This document shows, in pieces, positions 36,071 to 41,595 of a stretch of 41,595 nucleotides of DNA (positions are counted from its first letter, which is position 1; each line of letters starts with the position of its first letter). The notes below the pieces were generated by a model, which made no database searches, had not been told where the DNA came from, and saw only the letters and a list, made by a program, of their open reading frames with translations. A program made the translations under genes and the position numbers. Source of the stretch: UBA6814 sp040753075 (GTDB lineage Bacteria; Desulfobacterota; Desulfovibrionia; Desulfovibrionales; Desulfovibrionaceae); contig JBFMHA010000024.1 of NCBI GenBank assembly GCA_040753075.1, positions 1 to 41,595 on the forward strand, in the 5' to 3' direction.

Positions 36071-36202
36071 GGGAACCCTCCGTTGGCGCACGATACGTCC
36101 CCTCCCTGCCCCAGTCAATTTTCCTGTTGCCTTGGTCCGCCCCGGGCTGGTATTTTCGCATGCGGGGGGACTGTCCCCAACTCATCAGGAGGGGCGCAGA
36201 CC

Positions 36203-36580
36203 ATGGGCAGGAGCGAACTGGCGAGCCTGTCGGCCACCATCGAGATCATGACCGCCAAGACCCGGGCGGCCTTCCTGGACTGCCGGGAAGACCCGACGCC
36301 CGGGCCGGGCCCCCGGCGCTGGTGGGTGCTCTTGTGCGGCGGCCCCCTGGACCCCGGCGACCTGGCCCGGCGCGACGCGGCCCGGGACGAGCTGCGCCGG
36401 CGCGCAGCCGAGCTTGGCCTCACGGTGCGCGAATGCGTGTGGGTCTGGGACGAGACCGACCGCACCCAGCTCCTGGCCGGAGTGTTCGCCGCCCGGACCC
36501 AGGCCGAGGGCTTCGCCCGCTCGCTGGAGGAAAAGGGCTGCGAGGTTCGGGTGACCCCGTCCTTCGACGACCCGGAATAA
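36203..36580 (+). CDS. Small protein of unknown function upstream of the CLC gene
   Basis: A 125-residue soluble protein, not recognised. It is rich in Arg, Glu and Ala, with predicted helices alternating with strands (RRWWVLLCGGPLD at about 39, VRECVWVWDETDRTQLLAGVF at about 75) and a C-terminal strand EVRVTPSF. The alternation resembles a small alpha/beta or ACT-like fold, but no motif confirms this. AGGAGGGG lies about nine bases before the ATG. It ends 43 bp before the CLC gene on the same strand, so co-transcription is likely. Confidence 0.65.
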   Translation: MGRSELASLSATIEIMTAKTRAAFLDCREDPTPGPGPRRWWVLLCGGPLDPGDLARRDAARDELRRRAAELGLTVRECVWVWDETDRTQLLAGVFAARTQAEGFARSLEEKGCEVRVTPSFDDPE

Positions 36581-36623
36581 CCAGGAGGAACCTGGGCCGC
36601 CCGGCGAGGCGGCAGCGCCTTCC

Positions 36624-38381
36624 ATGCAGCGAACCCAGCTTCACCAACTGGCACTGCGCTTCCACCGCTTCTGCCTGGAGCAGCACGTGTTCACGCTGCT
36701 CCTGGCCATCCTCATCGGCGTGCTCTCGGGCTACGGCGCCCTGTTCTTCCACCACCTCATGAAGGGCGTGCAGACCCTGTTCTACGGCCAAGGCGGGGAC
36801 ATCCTGGGCTTCGTCCACCAGCTCCCGCCCTGGCGACTCCTCCTCATTCCCGCTGCGGGAGGGCTGCTGGTGGGCGTCCTGGTCCACTTCGGGGCCAGCG
36901 AGGCCAAGGGGCACGGGGTGCCCGAGGTCATGACCGCCCTGGCCCTCAAGGACGGACGCATCCGCAAGCGGGTGGCCCTGGTGAAGATCCTGGCCTCGGC
37001 CCTGTGCATCGGCTCGGGCGGCTCCACCGGCCGGGAGGGGCCCATGGTCCAGATCGGCGCCTCCATCGGCTCGGCCGTGGGCCAGCTGGCCCGGGCGCCG
37101 CTGCTCAAGCAGAAGACCCTGGTGGGCTGCGGCGCGGCCGCCGGCATCGCCGCCACCTTCAACGCGCCCATCGCCGGGGTGCTCTTCGCCCTGGAGGTGC
37201 TCATCGGCGACTTCGGCCTGGCCGCCTTTTCCCCGGTGGTGCTGGCCTCGGTCACGGCCACGGTCATCTCCCGCCACCATTTCGGGGACATCCCCTTCTT
37301 CGTGCTGCCCTCCTACAGCATGGCCTCCCTCTGGGAGTTCGGGCTCTACCCCTTCCTGGGCGTGGCCGCGGGCGTGGCCGCGGCGTCCTTCATCACGGTG
37401 CTGTACAAGGCCGAGGACCTGTTCGGGGCCCTGCCCCTGCCCGACTGGCTCAAGCCGGCCCTGGGCGGGCTCATGCTCGGCGTCCTCCTGCAATGGTTCC
37501 CCCAGGCCTTCGGGGTGGGCTACGGGGCCATGAACCTGGCCCTCAAGGACAACATGGCCGGCTGGCTCATGCTGGGCCTGGTGGGGGTGAAGATCGCCGC
37601 CACCTCCATGAGCATCGGTTCGGGCGGCTCAGGGGGCATCTTCGCCCCCTCGCTGTTCATCGGGGCCATGACCGGCGGCGCGTTCGGAGCCCTGGCCGGG
37701 CGCCTCTTCCCGGGCGTCACCGCCTCGCCCGGGGTCTACGCCCTGGTGGGCATGGGCGCGGTGGTGGCCGGCGCCACCCACGCCCCCATCACCGCCATCC
37801 TCATCATCTTCGAGATGACCGGCGAATACGAGGTGATCCTGCCCATGATGATCACCTGCATCCTGGCCACCATCGTGGCCTCCGCCCTGAAGAGCGGATC
37901 CATCTACACCATCAAGCTCCTGCGCAAGGGCGTGGACATCTCCCAGGGCATGGAGCAGAACATCCTGCGCGCCCTCAAGGTGGAGCAGTTCATGGTCCCC
38001 GACACGTTCACGGTGCCCGAGTCCCTGCCCCTGTGCGAGGTCATCGAGACCTTCAAGCGGCGCGACGCCTCCTACCTGCACGTGGCCGACGGCGGCGGCC
38101 GGCTCACCGGCATCATCTCCTTCCGGGACATCCGCGGCCTGCTGGACGAGGAGTGCCTGCGCACCCTGGTCATCGCCAAGGACGTGGCCACCGCCAACCT
38201 GGCCACCCTGTTCCCGTCCGACACGCTGTTCTCGGCCCTGCGCCGCTTCGGGCGCTGGGGGGTGTCCCAGTTGCCGGTGGTGGACCCCGGCTCGGGCCGG
38301 CTGCTCGGGGCGCTGCGGGAGAAGGACCTCCTGACCGCCTACGACAAGGCCGTGGTCCGCCGCGAACTGGGCGTTCTCTAG
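36624..38381 (+). CDS. CLC-family chloride channel or antiporter with C-terminal CBS pair
   Basis: A 585-residue membrane protein. The CLC selectivity motifs are present: GSGGSTGREGP (about 129-139, with the gating Glu), and GSGGSGGIFAPSLF (about 333). About twelve helices span residues 15-435. Two CBS domains follow (about 450-515 and 525-580), which in relatives bind adenine nucleotides and control the pore. Whether it is a channel or a Cl-/H+ exchanger cannot be settled. The gene probably shares a transcript with the small unknown gene before it. Confidence 0.92.
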   Translation: MQRTQLHQLALRFHRFCLEQHVFTLLLAILIGVLSGYGALFFHHLMKGVQTLFYGQGGDILGFVHQLPPWRLLLIPAAGGLLVGVLVHFGASEAKGHGVPEVMTALALKDGRIRKRVALVKILASALCIGSGGSTGREGPMVQIGASIGSAVGQLARAPLLKQKTLVGCGAAAGIAATFNAPIAGVLFALEVLIGDFGLAAFSPVVLASVTATVISRHHFGDIPFFVLPSYSMASLWEFGLYPFLGVAAGVAAASFITVLYKAEDLFGALPLPDWLKPALGGLMLGVLLQWFPQAFGVGYGAMNLALKDNMAGWLMLGLVGVKIAATSMSIGSGGSGGIFAPSLFIGAMTGGAFGALAGRLFPGVTASPGVYALVGMGAVVAGATHAPITAILIIFEMTGEYEVILPMMITCILATIVASALKSGSIYTIKLLRKGVDISQGMEQNILRALKVEQFMVPDTFTVPESLPLCEVIETFKRRDASYLHVADGGGRLTGIISFRDIRGLLDEECLRTLVIAKDVATANLATLFPSDTLFSALRRFGRWGVSQLPVVDPGSGRLLGALREKDLLTAYDKAVVRRELGVL

Positions 38382-38410
38382 CTGAACAGTCGGTATTCAG
38401 CCGCAATTCC

Positions 38411-38440
38411 TTGACACGGCTTCGTCAATCGGTGATGAAT
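38411..38440 (+). promoter_or_regulatory. Candidate promoter of the amino-acid ABC operon
   Basis: A perfect TTGACA at 38411-38416 is followed after 17-18 bp by GATGAA/ATGAAT, a weak -10. It lies 30 bp past the CLC stop codon and about 50-75 bp before the ATPase ATG. Confidence 0.4.
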
Positions 38441-38442
38441 GG

Positions 38443-38472
38443 TGGGTTCGCGGCGCGCTCTGCGCCAACCCA
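38443..38472 (+). promoter_or_regulatory. Strong hairpin in the leader of the ABC operon
   Basis: TGGGTT and GGCGC pair with GCGCC and AACCCA (one 3-nt bulge, a 5-nt loop), ending 16 bp before the ATPase ATG. There is no T tract, so it is not a standard terminator. It may affect translation or RNA stability. Confidence 0.4.
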
Positions 38473-38488
38473 TCCACCGGATAGAAGC

Positions 38489-39220
38489 ATGGCTCCAATC
38501 ATCGAATTCTCCAACGTTCACAAGTGGTATGGCGACTTCCACGTGCTCAAGGGCATCACCGAGACCGTGGACAAGGGCGAGGTGCTGGTCATCTGCGGAC
38601 CTTCGGGCTCGGGCAAGAGCACCCTCATCCGCTGCGTCAACCGCCTCGAGGACTACCAGAAGGGCCAGATCCTCGTGGAAGGCCGGGACCTGCACGCCAA
38701 AGACATCGACGTCAACAAGCTGCGTTCGGAGATCGGCATCGTCTTCCAGCAGTTCAATCTGTATCCCCACCTCACGGTGCTCAAGAACGTCACCCTGGCC
38801 CCGCTCAAGGTCAAGAACACGCCCAAGAACGAGGCCACGGACATGGCCCTGGCGCTGCTGGAGCGGGTGGGCATCCACGACCAGGCCCACAAGTACCCGG
38901 CCGAGCTTTCCGGCGGGCAGCAGCAGCGGGTGGCCATCGCCAGGGCCCTGGCCATGCGGCCCAAGATCATGCTCTTCGACGAGCCCACTTCCGCCCTGGA
39001 CCCGGAAATGATCAACGAGGTCCTGAACGTCATGAAGGACCTGGCCCGGGAAGGCATGACCATGCTCTGCGTCACCCACGAAATGGGCTTCGCCCGCGAG
39101 GTGGCGGACCGGGTGGTGTTCATGGACGGCGGAGAGATCATCGAACAGGGCCCGCCCGTGGAGTTCTTCAAGAACCCCACCCACGAACGGACCAAGGCCT
39201 TCCTGCGGGAAATCCTGTAG
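38489..39220 (+). CDS. Polar amino acid ABC transporter, ATP-binding protein (GlnQ/GltL type)
   Basis: A 243-residue ATPase that powers uptake through the two permeases downstream. Walker A GPSGSGKST is at about 37-45, the Q loop in VFQQFNLYPHLTVLKN, the ABC signature LSGGQQQRVAIARA at about 138, Walker B IMLFDEPTSALD at about 160 and the switch His in VTHEMGFAREVADR. These are the exact forms found in the GlnQ/GltL/HisP group. The ribosome-binding site before ATG 38489 is weak. The binding-protein gene follows after 49 bp. Confidence 0.95.
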   Translation: MAPIIEFSNVHKWYGDFHVLKGITETVDKGEVLVICGPSGSGKSTLIRCVNRLEDYQKGQILVEGRDLHAKDIDVNKLRSEIGIVFQQFNLYPHLTVLKNVTLAPLKVKNTPKNEATDMALALLERVGIHDQAHKYPAELSGGQQQRVAIARALAMRPKIMLFDEPTSALDPEMINEVLNVMKDLAREGMTMLCVTHEMGFAREVADRVVFMDGGEIIEQGPPVEFFKNPTHERTKAFLREIL

Positions 39221-39269
39221 GCGGGCGACAAGAGGCTGCACTTCGGAACCCTTATCTGGAGGTACCCGC

Positions 39270-40085
39270 ATGCTACGCAAGATTCTTCTTCTCACCCTGG
39301 CCCTGTGCCTCTGCCTGGGCGGTTTGGCCCAGGCCGGCAAGCTCGACGAGGTCAAATCCCGCGGCAAGCTCATCGCCGGAGTCAAGGACTCGGTGGTGCC
39401 GTTCGGCTTCGTGGACGAGGCTTCCAAGCAACTCGCGGGCTTCGACGTGGACATGTGCAAGTACATCGCGGACAAGCTCGGCGTGCAGCTGGAGCTGGTG
39501 CCCGTGACCTCGGCCACCCGCATCCCCATGCTCACCCAGGGCTCCATCGACCTGGCCGCGGCCACCATGACCCACAAGTACGAGCGCGACGAGGTCATCG
39601 ACTTCTCCATCACCTATTTCATGGACGGCCAGAAGCTCCTGGTGAAGAAGGGCGGGGGCATCAAGTCCGTGGCCGACCTCACCGGCAAGAAGGTGGGCAC
39701 CGCCAAGGGCTCCACCTCGGAGAAGAACGTGGCCTTCGCCAACCCCAAGTGCACCGTGCTCTCCTTCGAGGGCTACCCGCAGGCCTTCCTGGCCCTGAAG
39801 CAGGGCAAGGTCGACGCGGTCACCACCGACTCCACCATCCTGCTCGGCCTCAAGGGCTCCGACCCCGACCCGGCCGCCTGGGAGATCGTGGGCGCGGCCT
39901 TCTCGGCGGAGCCCTACGGCATCGGCGTGCCGGAGAACGACTCCGACTTCCGGGATTTCGTGAACCGCTCCCTGGCCGAGATGTGGGTCTCCGGCGAGTA
40001 CAAGAAGATCTACGAGAAGTGGTTCGGCAAGGACACCAAGTACTACCTGCCCCTGGACTGGCAGATGGAGCTGTGGCCCTTCTAG
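39270..40085 (+). CDS. Periplasmic amino acid-binding protein, glutamate/aspartate (GltI) type
   Basis: A 271-residue precursor: a signal peptide cleaved after AQA (residue 22) and a two-lobe solute-binding domain of family 3. The stretch VPVTSATRIPMLTQGSIDLA (about 77-96), the DVDMCKYIADKL helix and GTAKGSTSEKN resemble GltI and PEB1, which bind glutamate and aspartate. The substrate is inferred. TGGAGG precedes the ATG. A very stable hairpin lies between this gene and the permease genes. Confidence 0.9.
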   Translation: MLRKILLLTLALCLCLGGLAQAGKLDEVKSRGKLIAGVKDSVVPFGFVDEASKQLAGFDVDMCKYIADKLGVQLELVPVTSATRIPMLTQGSIDLAAATMTHKYERDEVIDFSITYFMDGQKLLVKKGGGIKSVADLTGKKVGTAKGSTSEKNVAFANPKCTVLSFEGYPQAFLALKQGKVDAVTTDSTILLGLKGSDPDPAAWEIVGAAFSAEPYGIGVPENDSDFRDFVNRSLAEMWVSGEYKKIYEKWFGKDTKYYLPLDWQMELWPF

Positions 40086-40113
40086 GGACCGCCGCGGCCT
40101 GAACTGAACTCGG

Positions 40114-40143
40114 GGAGGGCGCGCCGCACCTGGCGCGCCCTCC
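40114..40143 (+). terminator. Strong hairpin between binding-protein and permease genes
   Basis: GGAGGGCGCGCC and GGCGCGCCCTCC form a perfect 12-bp stem with a 6-nt loop, 28 bp after the binding-protein stop and followed only by TT-ACTT. It could be a partial terminator or an mRNA-stabilising structure that keeps the binding protein more abundant than the permeases. Confidence 0.7.
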
Positions 40144-40161
40144 TTACTTGACGGACGCACC

Positions 40162-40863
40162 GTGAACTACACTTTCGACTGGGCCATCGTCCTCACCGGC
40201 AAGTACGCCGAGTGGATCCTGGACGGACTGGGCATGACCCTCAAGATCTCGGGGCTGTCCATCGTCCTGGCCCTGCTCCTGGGCACCCTGGTCGCGGTCA
40301 TGCGCATGACCCACTTCCGCCCCCTGGAGTGGCTCGCCCTGGCCTACACCGAGTTCTTCCGCAACACGCCGCTGCTGGTCCAGATCTACTTCTGGTACTT
40401 CGGATCGGACCCGATTCTCCCGGAAGCCCTCAAGAAGCGGCTCTACGCCGGCGACTTCGAGTTCGCGGCCGGGGTCATCGCGCTCACGGTCTACACCTCG
40501 GCCTTCATCGCCGAGGAGATCCGCTCCGGGGTGTTCTCCATTCCCAAGACCCAGCTCGAGGCCTCCCGCGCCGTGGGGCTCTCCTTCATCCAGGCCATGC
40601 ACTACGTGATCCTGCCCCAGGCGTTCCGGATCATCATCCCCCCGCTCATCTCCCAGTTCCTGAACCTCATCAAGAACTCCTCCCTGGTCATGGCCATCGG
40701 AGTCATGGAGATGACGTACCAGGCGCGCCAGATCGAATCATACGCCTTCCGCGCCTTCGAGGCCTTCACCGTGGTCACCGGCATCTACATCTGCATCTCC
40801 CTGGTGGTGTCCTTCACCATCACCCAGTACAACAAACATTTCCTGCGGACCATCAAGTACTAG
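40162..40863 (+). CDS. Polar amino acid ABC transporter, permease 1
   Basis: A 233-residue inner-membrane protein with five helices. It begins like the His/Glu/Gln/Arg permease group (GLGMTLKISGLSIVLALLLGTLVAVMR at about 20) and has the EAA loop that contacts the ATPase: EASRAVGLSFIQAMHYVILPQAF (about 133-155). FFRNTPLLVQIYFWYFG at about 68 is typical of the family. The GTG start at 40162 follows the hairpin; the ribosome-binding site is weak. The second permease starts 9 bp on. Confidence 0.93.
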   Translation: MNYTFDWAIVLTGKYAEWILDGLGMTLKISGLSIVLALLLGTLVAVMRMTHFRPLEWLALAYTEFFRNTPLLVQIYFWYFGSDPILPEALKKRLYAGDFEFAAGVIALTVYTSAFIAEEIRSGVFSIPKTQLEASRAVGLSFIQAMHYVILPQAFRIIIPPLISQFLNLIKNSSLVMAIGVMEMTYQARQIESYAFRAFEAFTVVTGIYICISLVVSFTITQYNKHFLRTIKY

Positions 40864-40872
40864 GAGCGCACG

Positions 40873-41571
40873 ATGCACTGGGACGTGGTGATCCGCAATC
40901 TCGACTACTTCCTCCTGGGAGCCTGGCCCGCCGGTCCGGTGGGCGGCCTGCTCATGAGCATCCTGCTGGCCCTGGGCGGCATCTTCGGGGCCTTCTGGCT
41001 GGGCCTGTTCTTCGGCCTCATGCGCCTGTCGCGCAACCCGTGGATCAAGCTGCCCTCGGTGGTCTACATCGAGATCATCCGCGGCACCCCGCTGCTTCTG
41101 CTCATCTTCTGGTTCTACTTCCTGGCGCCGGTGGTGTTCGGCCGCACCCTGCCCTCGTTCCAGAGCTCCCTCATCGCCTTCATCGTGTTCACCGGAGCCT
41201 ACATCGCGGAGATCGTGCGGGCCGGGGTCATGGCCCTGCCCAAGGGCCAGATGGAGGCCGCCCGCGGCTCTGGCCTCACCCACGTGCAGGCCATGCGCTA
41301 CGTGATCCTGCCCCAGGCCCTGCGCAACATGATCCCCTCCTTCGTGAACCAGTTCGTTTCCCTGACCAAGGACACCTCCCTGGCCTCACTCATCGGGGTG
41401 AACGAACTCATGCTCACCGCGGACCAGGTGAACAACCGCGAACTCACCGCCCCCATGGAGATATTCACCACCGTGGCGGTGCTCTACTTCATCGTCTGCT
41501 ACGTGCTCACCTCGGCCTCCCGACGCCTTGAGCGCCAACTGGCGCGCTACCAGGCGAGAGGCCGGAGATAG
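40873..41571 (+). CDS. Polar amino acid ABC transporter, permease 2
   Basis: A 232-residue membrane protein, partner of permease 1. It shows the same family motifs: EIIRGTPLLLLIFWFYF (about 73-89) and the EAA loop EAARGSGLTHVQAMRYVILPQALRNMIP (about 127-154). TAGGAG lies six bases before ATG 40873, overlapping the previous stop codon. The stop is complete, so the gene is whole; only 24 bp of purine-rich sequence remain after it. Together with permease 1 it forms the channel of a glutamate/aspartate-type importer. Confidence 0.93.
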   Translation: MHWDVVIRNLDYFLLGAWPAGPVGGLLMSILLALGGIFGAFWLGLFFGLMRLSRNPWIKLPSVVYIEIIRGTPLLLLIFWFYFLAPVVFGRTLPSFQSSLIAFIVFTGAYIAEIVRAGVMALPKGQMEAARGSGLTHVQAMRYVILPQALRNMIPSFVNQFVSLTKDTSLASLIGVNELMLTADQVNNRELTAPMEIFTTVAVLYFIVCYVLTSASRRLERQLARYQARGRR

Positions 41572-41595
41572 GAAGCCGAGAGGGGAGGGGGAAGG

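Noticed and set aside
36166..36178. GGGGACTGTCCCC palindrome before the small unknown gene, with a similar GGGACAGTCCCC near 20345
   Set aside because: The sequence is short, GC-rich and has no consistent position relative to genes, so chance or a common dispersed motif is as likely as an operator.
38411..38428. TTGAC and GTCAA halves in front of the amino-acid transporter genes, as a third HcpR site
   Set aside because: The two halves are 8 bp apart instead of 4 bp, so the spacing does not fit the other two sites. TTGACA is better read as a -35 element.

Overview
The window is about 41.6 kb of very GC-rich DNA with a strong G/C third-position bias. Its gene content fits a free-living anaerobic sulfate reducer of the Desulfovibrio type (Desulfovibrionales). 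The indicators are an hcp/HcpR nitrosative-stress locus, a small one-subunit 'assimilatory-type' sulfite reductase of the D. vulgaris kind, a c'-type cytochrome and an MptE/Maf-like protein. This placement is inferred from gene families only. No rRNA, tRNA, CRISPR array, transposase or phage gene was found.

Left part (1-11 kb). The 5' end of hcp (minus strand) lies behind a perfect 22-bp palindrome that looks like an HcpR operator. Upstream are a heterodisulfide-reductase-like Fe-S protein (minus) and the divergent regulator gene hcpR (plus). HcpR is followed by a complete nine-gene N-type rotary ATPase operon in the order atpD-C-Q-R-B-E-F-A-G, with overlapping or closely spaced genes. A PpnN-like nucleotide nucleosidase and a small membrane protein follow.

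Sulfur and envelope part (11-20 kb). The small sulfite reductase converges on a cupin gene. Next comes a large minus-strand gene encoding cysteine synthase fused to a degenerate cysteinyl-tRNA synthetase. Facing away from it are a Maf-like protein, a PAP2 phosphatase, an ArnT/GT39-like glycosyltransferase and an AMIN-domain lipoprotein; the last three genes overlap.

Stress and signalling part (20-31 kb). There is a minus-strand membrane histidine-kinase-like protein whose phospho-accepting His is replaced by Arg. A cbpA-cbpM-clpB chaperone operon ends in a clear terminator. Then come a polysaccharide deacetylase, an aminotransferase and a PAS-PAS protein with an N-terminal pseudo-receiver and no output domain.

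Right part (31-41.6 kb). A class II (c'-type) cytochrome is divergent from a 998-residue protein that I do not recognise, and a second TTGAC-N4-GTCAA palindrome lies between them. The unknown gene overlaps an acetyltransferase gene by 4 bp. After these come an M48 lipoprotein protease, a small unknown gene, a CLC chloride channel/antiporter with CBS domains, and a glutamate/aspartate-type ABC importer (ATPase, binding protein, two permeases) with a strong hairpin after the binding-protein gene.

The items most worth a second look are the CysK-pseudoCysRS fusion, the His-less kinase, the unknown 998-residue protein with its HcpR-like site, and the two-carboxylate rotor subunit of the N-ATPase.
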